64,000 nt of DNA from the NCBI GenBank assembly GCA_964497495.1, contig CAZCCZ010000011.1, forward strand, positions 13,119 through 77,118, in the 5' to 3' direction. A program made the translations under genes and the position numbers. This DNA comes from CAXXOK01 sp964497495 (GTDB lineage Bacteria; Bacillota; Clostridia; Christensenellales; Aristaeellaceae). Every line of letters begins with the position of its first letter. Positions within the stretch are counted from its first letter, which is position 1. The notes beneath the pieces are model-generated. The model was not told the origin of the DNA, searched no databases, and worked only from the letters and a program-made list of their open reading frames with translations. Of this stretch, positions 17,063-25,598 are shown piece after piece.

Positions 17063-19111
17063 TTACCGCCGCACCAGCAGCCAGATCACCAGGCCGATCC
17101 CGACCAATATCGCCGGAAAGAGCAGGCTGGCGACGATCCCGGAGGATCGGATGATGCGACGCAGCTTGGCGGTATCTTTTTCGGAGGGCATAAAATCCTC
17201 CCCCGGGAAATCCCGTTTCAGTTCGCCCGTTATCTCCTCGGCCTTTTTCAGGCATTCCAGCGACTGTTTCTGCGCCCGCTTGATATCCAGATCGTCGGGC
17301 TTTCCGCCGGTACCGTTCATCAGGGCGAGGTTATACCACGCCATCGCCATACCCTCGCGGTTGCTGACCGTCGGCTTCTCCTTAAGCAGTTGCTGCTGCA
17401 ATTCAACGGCGGCGTATAAATGCTTGTAAGCCAGCAGGTTCGTTTTGCGATACGGTTGCAGAGCCTGTGCCTCCCTAAGTGCCCGGTCCCTCTGCTGAAG
17501 GCCCAGCATGCCCTGAATCGTCGCCAGCGTTTCGCGGTTTTCCGGCGAGGGATCGTCCGCAACGAGCGATTCCTGCCATTCCAGCGCTTCCTCGGCGTAC
17601 TCCTCCGCTTGGGCGGGATCCCCTTTTTTTTTCTGGATTCGGCTGAGCAGCGCGTAGTATTGCGCGTACAGCCGGTAACGCTCCGCGTCCGTCAGCGCCT
17701 CGTTACCGCGGAAAGCAGACAGCGCGCAGTCGCACGCTTCCTCAGCCTGCCGGATCCTGTCCTGATCCGGGTTGGCGTCGAAGTGCAGGTCGGCGATCGC
17801 AAAACAAGCTTCCGCTTCCCACAGCGCCCTACGGCGCCCGTCCAGAAGATTACCGTACGCCCGCAACGTTTCCAGAAAGCTATCGTTGATCTCCAGCGCT
17901 TCCTCCAACCGGTTCCTGGATTTCAGCAGCAGCACCAGCCCGTCCACGCCGTGCAGGAGTTCGTGCGCGCGTTCCAGCGAGATTTCGCTCGAAACGCCGT
18001 CCTTCTCCATCTCGAACGCCTTTCGCTTCCATGCGGCCGCCTCATCCAGATCCCGTTTTACGGTAATGCCGGCCAGTGATAAAAAGCCCAGCTGCGCGGC
18101 TGCTTCCGGTACGTTCTGCGAAGCGGCTCTTTCCAGAAGCCTTCGCGCCCTGTCCGTATCCTTTTCCACGCGCAGGCCCGTGAGGAAAGCCATGCCCAAC
18201 AGATAGTCCAGATACGGTTCCCTGCGCTTTGCTCCCGGCGCGCCGATAAAAGGTTCCAGCGCGCCCGCCACCCCGTGCGCATCCTCCACCGGCACGCAAG
18301 CCGGCATTTCCGGAAATTCCGCGCGCAGCGCCTGCTGGTCGGTCGGCGCCGCCCCGAGGGGAATTACGGGCTTGCGGGCTTTCGCGGCGTTGGGGTATTC
18401 CACCGTGCGAACGTAATTATTCTTTTCCAACAGGTTCGGGGTGACCGTAAGAACCATCGCCGCGCTATCCTCCAGCGCGGCCTGGATTTCCCGGTTGAAG
18501 TTTTCTCCCCCGTTGAGAAATTCGTCATACCAGATTGCGACGCTCTCCGCCCGCGGCGTATCGTGTATCGCCTTCATCACGCGCAGGGCCTCGTTCCTGT
18601 CCTTCTTGCGATAGCTGAGGAACAGCCGGGCCGTAAAGGCGTCCCGGATGATTTCAGCGTTCAGCGCGTCCGAAATCAAGAAATGCGAAAGCTGCGTCTC
18701 CAGCTGCGCGGGGGCGTCGCTCAAGGTCATCAGCACGCCGTGAAGATCGCCGAAAATCCGGTTAAAACGCGGAATCACGTCCGGGTTATCAAATATGGGA
18801 ATAACGCCGGTGCCCTGCCCGGCGGCGGCGTTCAGCAGCGCGTGCCCGTCCTGCCCGGCCCAATCCAGTAGCGCGTCGGTCACCAGCAATATCAACAGGT
18901 TCATGGGCTGGAGATCGGCCGGATAATTCTTCGCGGAAAGGTGTTCCGGCTCGTTTGCCATCCAGACGGCGTAATTCAGGCCCTCCTGAAACGCAAGGAT
19001 CCTGTCGGCAATTTCATCCCGTCGTTTCTCGTCGCCTTTCATCGCGTGCAGGTAGACGTATCGCTTCCCATTGGGCGAAGCGCCCCCGCGGGTACGGCAT
19101 AACAGTCCCAT
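17063..19111 (-). CDS. TIR-domain protein with Sel1/TPR repeats and C-terminal membrane anchor
   Basis: A 682-residue protein without a signal peptide. Residues 15-150 look like a degenerate TIR-type Rossmann domain (KRYVYLHAMKGD, then LLILLVTDALL). A clearer TIR domain follows at about 160-290, with ARLFLSYRKKD, the WYDEFLNGGENF loop and a candidate catalytic Glu238 in VRTVEYP. Residues 298-366 carry Sel1-like repeats, 430-600 are TPR-like helices, and 657-680 form a transmembrane helix ending in RR, giving a tail anchor with cytosolic domains. I chose ATG 19111, with AAGGACGG upstream, over a longer frame. TIR domains in bacteria bind or cleave NAD in antiphage defence or signalling; membrane tethering suggests a local effector. 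No partner gene is adjacent. Function is not established. Confidence 0.75.
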   Translation of the reverse strand: MGLLCRTRGGASPNGKRYVYLHAMKGDEKRRDEIADRILAFQEGLNYAVWMANEPEHLSAKNYPADLQPMNLLILLVTDALLDWAGQDGHALLNAAAGQGTGVIPIFDNPDVIPRFNRIFGDLHGVLMTLSDAPAQLETQLSHFLISDALNAEIIRDAFTARLFLSYRKKDRNEALRVMKAIHDTPRAESVAIWYDEFLNGGENFNREIQAALEDSAAMVLTVTPNLLEKNNYVRTVEYPNAAKARKPVIPLGAAPTDQQALRAEFPEMPACVPVEDAHGVAGALEPFIGAPGAKRREPYLDYLLGMAFLTGLRVEKDTDRARRLLERAASQNVPEAAAQLGFLSLAGITVKRDLDEAAAWKRKAFEMEKDGVSSEISLERAHELLHGVDGLVLLLKSRNRLEEALEINDSFLETLRAYGNLLDGRRRALWEAEACFAIADLHFDANPDQDRIRQAEEACDCALSAFRGNEALTDAERYRLYAQYYALLSRIQKKKGDPAQAEEYAEEALEWQESLVADDPSPENRETLATIQGMLGLQQRDRALREAQALQPYRKTNLLAYKHLYAAVELQQQLLKEKPTVSNREGMAMAWYNLALMNGTGGKPDDLDIKRAQKQSLECLKKAEEITGELKRDFPGEDFMPSEKDTAKLRRIIRSSGIVASLLFPAILVGIGLVIWLLVRR

Positions 19112-19973
19112 GAACAACCGTCCTTTCTTCCGTTTCGGATGCGCCGCCCGCCGGGCGGGAGCGGCGGGTGTGCAGGTATAAAAAGTGTGCGAAGGATTCG
19201 CGACATTTGGCTTTCCGGCGATCCCTCTCCCTTTGAGAGTCGGCACGCTCGCCGTCGCCGTTATGCCGGTGACTATAGATGATTATGAATCATTCGACCC
19301 GCCGACGGTTCGCTCCTTCTCCCGGAACGTCCCACGGCGTTATGCGTTCCGGTTTACACCGATGGCGCCGCATCCGCTTTCCGTAACGCAGGGCCGGACG
19401 GTTTCGCACCGAGCCGTCCACGCAGGCAGCCAGGCCGCACAAAATGACTGAACGCGTACACCACGTCGTCTGCCTGGGTTTTCACCGGCCGATCCCCGCG
19501 TGCCGTCAGCGGCGCCACGCATGTATTCGTCAACCGTCCGGCTTTCCGCTCCCGCGCCGGTGAGCGTCAAAGCGAACGGTAATGATCACGCAGGCAGCAT
19601 CGCCAGGGCCTTTATCATTCGTACCCCGCCTTCCCAATCGTTCCCGCTCTGTCGGGCTCTACGGCTAGTATGGAGCCTGTGTCCAACGGGCCACAACGAT
19701 AATATACACGAGAAACGTTCAAAACGTGAGTCCGTCGCGGAGACAGGCCCGCGGCTTATCGGTCTGACTGCAGAGACATACGCAGAAATACGGCCGACGG
19801 TTTCCGTCGGCCGTATTTCTGCAAACCGGTTTACGCCTTAGCCCGTGGCAGAATACCCGTACCGCTCACAGGCGGATATATCGTAACCGTTCCCCTTCGC
19901 CCCGTCGCCGTTCCCCGGTAAAGCCGGCGGGCGGAACGCGGCTCCGGCCGGCCAATCGAACCGCGCGAAAGAA
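19112..19973. other. Gene-poor region of about 860 bases
   Basis: I see no supportable gene: the short open frames lack ribosome-binding sites and recognisable protein features. A small inverted repeat ATGATT-ATG-AATCAT lies near 19277-19291. A perfect 19-bp hairpin lies at 19782-19822 and is listed separately. The TIR-gene promoter should lie in the right-hand neighbourhood of 19112 but no convincing -35/-10 pair was found. Confidence 0.5.
19782..19822. repeat. Perfect 19-bp inverted repeat with 3-base loop
   Basis: GCAGAAATACGGCCGACGG is followed by TTT and its exact reverse complement. It lies about 150 bases beyond the stop of the nitrilase-family gene on the minus strand and may end that transcript. 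Neither side has a real T-run, so a protein-binding or REP-like role is also possible. Confidence 0.7.
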
Positions 19974-20732
19974 TCAGTACAGGTCGGTTCGGCGCAGGTC
20001 GAGCATCTCGTGCCCGCACCGGCTCAGGTCCGCGTCGTGCACGAGGATGCCGGGTACGTTCGATTCCAGCCGGGCTTCCACGTCGCCGGCGGGGTTGCAG
20101 ACGAAGGCCGTTTCCGGGTGGCAGAAGGCGATGAAGCATTCGTTTTCGCAGGCGCGCGTGCGCATCCAGCAGGTGTTGGCCTCGTGGCGCATGCCGTAGG
20201 TGGGGATCACGATCAGCTCCGCGCCACCCAAACGCAGCGCGCGCGCGGCTTCGGGCCAGCGCCTGTCCGCGCAGACGAGCAGGCCGATCTTCCCCCACGG
20301 GGTGTCGAACACGGGGAACCCTCCGCCGGGCGCGTAGTTCAGGTCCTGCTCATACAGGTGCGTTTTATGGTACCGGCCAATTTCGTTTCCGTCGGGCCCC
20401 AGCAGGAGGGCGGTATTGTAAATCAGGCCGCCCTCAAGGGTGGAAAGGCCCAGAACCATTCCCATACGAAGCTTTTTGCACAGCGCGCGGACCTGCTTCA
20501 CCGGTTCACCGTCGTCCGGCTGCGCCATCGCTTCGAAACGCGCGCGCAGCGCGCCGGTGAACCGTTCCTTTACATCCGTCCGGTCCGCGCAATATCCGTC
20601 CAGAAAGCACTCGCAGGTCGCCAGCAGTTCCACGCCCGCCGCCGCCGCGGCCGGCGCCGCCGATTCCAGCGCACCGACGTTGGCTTTCGGGTTCCACGGT
20701 TCGGGCGTCGCCCGCAAAAGACCCAGCCTCAT
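19974..20732 (-). CDS. Carbon-nitrogen hydrolase (nitrilase superfamily)
   Basis: A 252-residue cytoplasmic amidase-type enzyme that hydrolyses a non-peptide C-N bond. The catalytic triad is visible as Glu41 in CECFLDGY, Lys123 in YHKTHLY and Cys154 in LLVCADRRWPE. The length suits a single-domain CN-hydrolase. I chose ATG 20732 because AAGGAGAG lies 8 bases upstream; the frame extends further but without family resemblance. It is transcribed away from the SBP-permease operon that starts 260 bases to the right, so the two may share a control region. Candidate substrates are omega-amides, N-carbamoyl amines or amidated sugars, and none can be chosen from sequence. Confidence 0.88.
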   Translation of the reverse strand: MRLGLLRATPEPWNPKANVGALESAAPAAAAAGVELLATCECFLDGYCADRTDVKERFTGALRARFEAMAQPDDGEPVKQVRALCKKLRMGMVLGLSTLEGGLIYNTALLLGPDGNEIGRYHKTHLYEQDLNYAPGGGFPVFDTPWGKIGLLVCADRRWPEAARALRLGGAELIVIPTYGMRHEANTCWMRTRACENECFIAFCHPETAFVCNPAGDVEARLESNVPGILVHDADLSRCGHEMLDLRRTDLY

Positions 20733-20906
20733 TCGATTTCTCTCCTTTTCGCGTGCCGTTCCGGACGGCGGCCCGTCAGCCCGCGCCCTCCCGGCTATGG
20801 TTGGATTATACCCGCCGCGCGTCGGGACGGTCAACCGTGAAAATCATGAATAATTGCTCATCGGTACCCGGATCGAGCAGCTTCTTGTCCTTTTCCGGAA
20901 AAAGCC

Positions 20907-20935
20907 TTGCCAAGCGATTCCGCAGAAGCTACGAT
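20907..20935 (+). promoter_or_regulatory. Promoter of the SBP-permease operon
   Basis: TTGCCA (20907-20912), a 17-base spacer and TACGAT (20930-20935) lie 55 bases before the SBP start. The match is fair. Confidence 0.5.
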
Positions 20936-20989
20936 AACAATCACAAGGCGCGTCCACGAGCATCATTAGAGAAACGGGAGGATAAAACC

Positions 20990-22516
20990 ATGAAGAAAAC
21001 GACGGCACTTTTCCTGTCCCTGCTCCTGCTGGCAACGTGTTGCGGAGCCCTCGCGGAAGACCCGTACCCCATTACGGTGATCGACTCGTTTTACGCCGAA
21101 ACCGAACCGTCGGCGGATAACCCGATCATTCAAAAGGTGGAGGAACTTAACAACGTCCGGTTCGACGTCACGTGGGTCGTCACCGGCGAGGCGGACGCCA
21201 AGTTTAACACCGTCATGGCCTCCACCGAGCAGCCGATGCTGTACGTGGTCACCAGCGGCATCACCAACAACGCCAACTACATCGACATGTGCCAGAACGG
21301 CATCTTCTGGGACCTGACGGACTACATCCAAAACAGCGACCTGTTCCGGGACGAGCTGACCACCCCCACCGCGCTCGCCGCCACCGCCATCGACGGCCGC
21401 AATTACCTCTTCCCGCTCGTCACCTCCGGCGCGCGCCTGGGCCTGCTGTACCGCGCGGACTGGCTGGACGCGCTCAACGCCAAGGGGCAGAACCTGGTCG
21501 TTCCCACCAATATCGAGGAGTTCAAGGCCATGGTGGAAGCCTTCGCCACCCAGGACCCCGACGGCAACGGCGTGAACGACACCATCGGTTTCGCCTATTG
21601 CGACGACGACGACGAGGAACTGGCCTACGCGGGCTTCGACACCGTCTGTTCCCTGATGGGCGGCCCGGTGGGCTGGGGCTTCACCGACGAGGGCAAGCTG
21701 ATGCCCTACTACTTCTTCGACGAGTACTTCGACACGCTGGACGTGTTCAAGTGGATGTACGAGAACAGCTACATGAATACGGACTTCGCCATCAACACCA
21801 ACAAGCACGCGCCGCTGGCCAACAACATCTCCGGCAGCATGTTCACCAGCGCGGCGGGCGCGGCCACCCCGGACTACGACAACTTGGACAACATCGTAGG
21901 CAAGGGCAAGTGGCAGATCAATGCGCAGCAGGAGTTTTACACCATGGACGGCACCCGCGTCACCAGCTCCACCATCAGCGCCGGCAGCCTAGGCGGCATC
22001 CTGATTCCCAAATATGCCGTCAAGACCGAGGAAGAGTTGACGAAACTGCTGGACACGCTGGCCGCGATGCTGGCCCCGGACAGCGAAAGCAACAAGACGA
22101 TGACCATCGGCCTGGAAGGGCTGCATTACACCCTGGAGAACGGCCAGTACACCCAGACCGAGGAGCAGGCGGCCCAGCTGAAGGTCGACCGGGAAATCTG
22201 GTGCACCTCCCTGCTGCCGCGCCGCATCCTGAGCGTGAACTACGGCCAGCCGGAAACCCTGACCACGCAGATTACCAAAAAGGCCGTCGAAAACGAAGCC
22301 TACGCCGTGGTGGACCAGAGCATGGGCTACATGAGCACCGACATGCGCAACCTGCAGCTGCAAATCGCCACGCTGATCTCCGACGCCCGCGTGAAGTACA
22401 TGATGGGGCAGATCGATAAGGACGGCTTCATCGCCGCGCGCGACGAATGGCTGGCTTCCGGCGGACAGGAAATTATCGACAGCGTCAACGCCGCCTATCA
22501 GGCTCTCCAGCCGTAA
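20990..22516 (+). CDS. Extracellular solute-binding protein (oligosaccharide, LplA-like)
   Basis: A 508-residue secreted binding protein. The N-terminus has a 22-residue hydrophobic signal ending ATCCGALA then EDPYP. Two Cys are present, but the residue before each does not fit a canonical lipobox, so cleavage after ALA by signal peptidase I is at least as likely as lipidation. The mature protein has the long LplA-type pattern with a conserved WDLTDYI segment and Ca-like DPDGNGVNDTIG motif common in this group. AGGAGG-like GGGAGGA precedes ATG 20990. It is followed by a hairpin, two permeases and, across a convergent AraC gene, a GH4 enzyme. A uronate- or galactoside-bearing oligosaccharide is a reasonable guess. 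Confidence 0.9.
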   Translation: MKKTTALFLSLLLLATCCGALAEDPYPITVIDSFYAETEPSADNPIIQKVEELNNVRFDVTWVVTGEADAKFNTVMASTEQPMLYVVTSGITNNANYIDMCQNGIFWDLTDYIQNSDLFRDELTTPTALAATAIDGRNYLFPLVTSGARLGLLYRADWLDALNAKGQNLVVPTNIEEFKAMVEAFATQDPDGNGVNDTIGFAYCDDDDEELAYAGFDTVCSLMGGPVGWGFTDEGKLMPYYFFDEYFDTLDVFKWMYENSYMNTDFAINTNKHAPLANNISGSMFTSAAGAATPDYDNLDNIVGKGKWQINAQQEFYTMDGTRVTSSTISAGSLGGILIPKYAVKTEEELTKLLDTLAAMLAPDSESNKTMTIGLEGLHYTLENGQYTQTEEQAAQLKVDREIWCTSLLPRRILSVNYGQPETLTTQITKKAVENEAYAVVDQSMGYMSTDMRNLQLQIATLISDARVKYMMGQIDKDGFIAARDEWLASGGQEIIDSVNAAYQALQP

Positions 22517-22543
22517 CCCGGCCCGTTTTCCCAATCGGAGGGA

Positions 22544-22572
22544 CGGGGCCCGGCGGACAACGCCGCGCCCCG
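22544..22572 (+). promoter_or_regulatory. Intercistronic hairpin between SBP and permease
   Basis: CGGGGCCCGGCG pairs with CGCCGCGCCCCG with one mismatch around a GACAA loop, 28 bases after the SBP stop. Very GC-rich with no U-tract, it occupies the same position as the stems in the other transport operons of the window. Confidence 0.6.
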
Positions 22573-22617
22573 CCCCTTCCCCCCTGCCTCCACGGGAGCG
22601 CGGGGGCGCAGAAAGGT

Positions 22618-23607
22618 ATGTGCGCAAGCATGACAAGCATCACGTCGTTCCCCCGCGCGGGCTGGAAAAGGCGGTTCCACCGGCTGTGGAAGTTTCGCTG
22701 GATTTATTTCCTGCTGCTTCCGGGCCTGCTGTACTATCTGTTTTTCCGTTTGGGGCCGCTAACCTATCTGCGGATCGTCTTTCAGAAATATTCCCCGCAG
22801 CTGGAGCTTCTGGGGCAGGGCAGCCCGTGGATGAACCCCTGGTACCGCAACTTCGAGGTTTTCTTCTCCAGCCCGGATTTTATCCGCCTGCTGACCAACA
22901 CACTGGCGCTGGCGCTGCTCAATATCGCCATCTGCTTTCCGTTTCCCATCCTCCTGTCCCTGATGCTCAACGAGATACGCCATTCCGCGTTCAAGCGCGG
23001 CGTGCAGTCCGTGCTGTATCTTCCGCATTTCGTATCCTGGGCCGTGCTGGCCAGCATCATGATGTTGCTTTTGGGCCCGGCGAATAACGGCATCGTCAAC
23101 AGCCTGCTCAAGGCGAACGGCAACGCCATGATCCCCTTTCTGGAAAGCTCCCGGTGGTTCCGCCCCATGTACATCGTCGAGCTCCTCTGGAAGGAATCCG
23201 GCTGGGGCACCATCATCTATCTGGCGGCGCTCTCCGGCGTGGACGAGCAGCTGTACGAGGCCGCCGTCATCGACGGGGCTGGCCGCTGGAAACAGCTCCT
23301 GCACATCACGCTGCCCGCCATCCGCTCCACCATCGTCATCATGCTCATCCTGAGCCTCGGCTCCTTTCTGGATACCGGCTTTGAACAGATTTATCTGATG
23401 ATGAACGCACTGAACCGCGACGTGGCGCAGGTGTTCGACACCTATGTATACGAGGTGGGCCTCTGCGGCGCCTTCAAGCCCGCCCGCGACGTAAGCACCT
23501 ATTCTTACGCCGCCGCCGTGGGCATCTGCAAGTCCATCGTGAGCACCGTTCTGGTGGTTGCCGCCAACGCTTTCTCCAACGCGGTCGGCGAGGAGGGACT
23601 GTCCTGA
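22618..23607 (+). CDS. ABC transporter permease (LplB type)
   Basis: A 329-residue carbohydrate permease. A basic N-terminal region (GWKRRFHRLWKFR) is followed by about six transmembrane helices and an EAA motif YEAAVIDGAGRWKQLLHITLP. The start is uncertain. ATG 22618 and the in-frame ATG 22630 are both possible, as the only purine-rich site (GAAAGG) is too close to the first and rather far from the second. It should form a heterodimeric channel with the next gene, whose start touches its stop codon. Confidence 0.9.
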   Translation: MCASMTSITSFPRAGWKRRFHRLWKFRWIYFLLLPGLLYYLFFRLGPLTYLRIVFQKYSPQLELLGQGSPWMNPWYRNFEVFFSSPDFIRLLTNTLALALLNIAICFPFPILLSLMLNEIRHSAFKRGVQSVLYLPHFVSWAVLASIMMLLLGPANNGIVNSLLKANGNAMIPFLESSRWFRPMYIVELLWKESGWGTIIYLAALSGVDEQLYEAAVIDGAGRWKQLLHITLPAIRSTIVIMLILSLGSFLDTGFEQIYLMMNALNRDVAQVFDTYVYEVGLCGAFKPARDVSTYSYAAAVGICKSIVSTVLVVAANAFSNAVGEEGLS

Positions 23608-24485
23608 TGGGCAGCAGGATACAGGGTAACCAATCCCGGGCGGGCCGGGCATTCGACCTGTTCAACGCGATTTTCTTCGTTTCTCTGGGGCTGGTGATGC
23701 TGCTTCCGTTGCTTTTCGTGCTGGTGGGCAGTTTTTCTTCCAGCGGGCTGGCGCAGCTGAAGTTCGGCGCGTTCACGCTGGACGCCTATCAGGTAATCGC
23801 GCGGAGCAGCCGCACGATGGGTTCCATCGTCAACAGCATGATCATCACGGTGTGCGGTACGGCACTGAACATCACCGTAACCACCATGACGGCCTACGGC
23901 CTGAGCAAGCGGAACCTGCCCGGCCACAGGGGTATGATCGTGTGCGTCCTGTTCTTCATGCTGTTCAGCGTCGGCATGATCCCCGAATACGTGCTGTTCT
24001 CCAACGTCATGCGGTTGAAAAACACCTACTGGGCCATCTGGCTGCCCGTGCTCATCTCCTCGTCCAGCCTCATCATCATGATGAACTTTTTCCGCGAACT
24101 GCCCGCCAGCATTGAGGAAAGCGCCTGTATCGACGGCTGCAACGACGTGCAGAGCTTCTTCCACATGGCGCTGCCCATGTCCAAGGCGGCGATCGCCACG
24201 TTCTCGCTGTTTTACGCCGTATATTACTGGAACAACTACCTGAACGCCATCATCTACATCGACGATACCAACCTGTGGCCGGTCACGGTGTGGCTGCGGC
24301 AGTTTATCGTGCTGGCGCAGGGCAACCTGCTGGAAGAGGTCGGGGATACCTCGCGGGTCTGGATGCCGTCGACGGCCGTAAAATACGCCACGATCATCGT
24401 AAGCACCCTTCCCATCGTGTGCATCTATCCGTTCTTGCAGAAGTACTTCGCCAAGGGCGTGCTGATCGGTTCCATCAAGGGTTGA
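23607..24485 (+). CDS. ABC transporter permease (LplC type)
   Basis: A 292-residue permease with about six helices, an EAA-type loop EESACIDGCNDVQSFFHMALP and the characteristic C-terminal YFAKGVLIGSIKG. Start and upstream stop share one base (TGATG), which indicates coupled translation with the LplB-type partner. It is the last gene of the plus-strand transport operon and faces a convergent AraC-type regulator. Confidence 0.93.
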   Translation: MGSRIQGNQSRAGRAFDLFNAIFFVSLGLVMLLPLLFVLVGSFSSSGLAQLKFGAFTLDAYQVIARSSRTMGSIVNSMIITVCGTALNITVTTMTAYGLSKRNLPGHRGMIVCVLFFMLFSVGMIPEYVLFSNVMRLKNTYWAIWLPVLISSSSLIIMMNFFRELPASIEESACIDGCNDVQSFFHMALPMSKAAIATFSLFYAVYYWNNYLNAIIYIDDTNLWPVTVWLRQFIVLAQGNLLEEVGDTSRVWMPSTAVKYATIIVSTLPIVCIYPFLQKYFAKGVLIGSIKG

Positions 24486-24589
24486 CGCGCGGGAAAAAAC
24501 GGGGGCATTGGCGCCTAAAAACAAACGGCGCGGCGAAAGCCGCCGCACCTGCGGGAGTGTAGACGGTGTGGAAAACACGACTAAGAAAC

Positions 24590-24611
24590 GGGGCCGCGCG
24601 GAGCGCGCCCC
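24590..24611. terminator. GC-rich hairpin between converging genes
   Basis: GGGGCCGCGC pairs with GCGCGCCCC with one bulge and a GGA loop, in the gap between the permease stop and the AraC-type gene stop. There is no T-run, so its terminator function is tentative. Confidence 0.35.
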
Positions 24612-24632
24612 GAACCGGAGCGGATGACGCCG

Positions 24633-25493
24633 TTACCGCCGCGCGGGCTCGTCGGCGGGCGGTTCCCGGTGCCACGGGTGCCTGTCCGGCCGCCGCCGGT
24701 ATTCGTGCGGCGTAATCCCCTCGATGCGCTTGAACACGTCGGTGAAGCGGGCCACGGTGCCCAGCCCCACCGCCTTCGCGATCTGCGCGACGCTTTGGTC
24801 CGTCTCGCTGAGCAGCACGCGGGCGCGCTGCACGCGCGTCGCGTTTAGAAAAGCCATCACGCTTAGGCCTGTAACGGCCTTGAAGCTGTGGCCCAGGTAG
24901 TATTTGCTGATGAAGAAATGCGAGCAGATGCCGTCCAGCGTGGTAATGGAGGCCATGTTCTTGGATACGTACTCCGCCACCTCGTAGATTTTCTGATGCT
25001 TCGGGTTAAAGATCATCTGGCGGTCGGCTTTGGGCGAGAGCGAACGCTGAAAGTTCAGGAAAAGCTTGAGCACGTCGCAGTGGACTTCCGCTTCGTAGCC
25101 GTAAGGTTTTTCTTCCGTCAGCCTGCGGATCTCCTCGAACAGCGAGCGGATCACGGGGCCGTAGGGGCTGTCCGGCGTGACAATCGCGGCGGTCTGGTTG
25201 AGCAGGTAATCGAAATTCAGGTTGTCGAACTGTCGGCCGCACGCCTCCAGAAAGTTGGGGTGCACCTCCAGCAGCATACGCTCGTGGGGCTGATCCCCGA
25301 TGGCGGAAGTCTTGTGGATGCGATCGCTGCTGATGAAGATCACGCTGCCCGCGCCGAGGCGGTAAGTGCGGTTTTCCACGAAATACAGCCGTTCGCCCCG
25401 CGTAAGGTAATACAGCTCGATCTCCGTGTGGATATCGTGCGCGGCCATCACGTAATGGCTGCGCGAGGCGACCTCGAAAGTAATGTTTTTCAT
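24633..25493 (-). CDS. AraC-family transcriptional regulator
   Basis: A 286-residue one-component regulator. An N-terminal cupin-like sensor region (about 10-110, including a beta-rich YYLTRGERLYFVENRTYRL segment) is followed by a linker. The C-terminal double helix-turn-helix (about 185-282) contains SVAQIAKAVGLGTVARFTDVF and the closing GITPHEYRR. It is divergent from the GH4 gene with 105 bases between starts and convergent with the transport operon. It probably activates GH4, and perhaps the transport operon, in response to a sugar. A 15-bp palindrome in the shared gap is the obvious candidate site. Confidence 0.92.
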   Translation of the reverse strand: MKNITFEVASRSHYVMAAHDIHTEIELYYLTRGERLYFVENRTYRLGAGSVIFISSDRIHKTSAIGDQPHERMLLEVHPNFLEACGRQFDNLNFDYLLNQTAAIVTPDSPYGPVIRSLFEEIRRLTEEKPYGYEAEVHCDVLKLFLNFQRSLSPKADRQMIFNPKHQKIYEVAEYVSKNMASITTLDGICSHFFISKYYLGHSFKAVTGLSVMAFLNATRVQRARVLLSETDQSVAQIAKAVGLGTVARFTDVFKRIEGITPHEYRRRPDRHPWHREPPADEPARR

Positions 25494-25549
25494 GCTGCCT
25501 CATCAGTCCGGCGGCAACGGCGGAGCCGCGGGGAAGAAGTACCGGAAAT

Positions 25550-25564
25550 ACGGTATTATACCGT
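25550..25564 (+). promoter_or_regulatory. Palindromic operator between araC-type and GH4 genes
   Basis: ACGGTAT-T-ATACCGT is a perfect 7-bp inverted repeat, flanked by GGAAAT and TTCC that extend the symmetry. It covers a TATTAT that could be the -10 of the GH4 transcript, with no good -35. Binding there could control GH4, the AraC-type gene or both. Confidence 0.5.
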
Positions 25565-25598
25565 TTCCATTTTCACACTGTCAAGGAGGACGACGGTT

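Noticed and set aside
17063..19111. TIR protein as part of a Thoeris-type system
   Set aside because: No ThsA-like effector or other defence gene lies next to it; the flanking genes are sugar-related.
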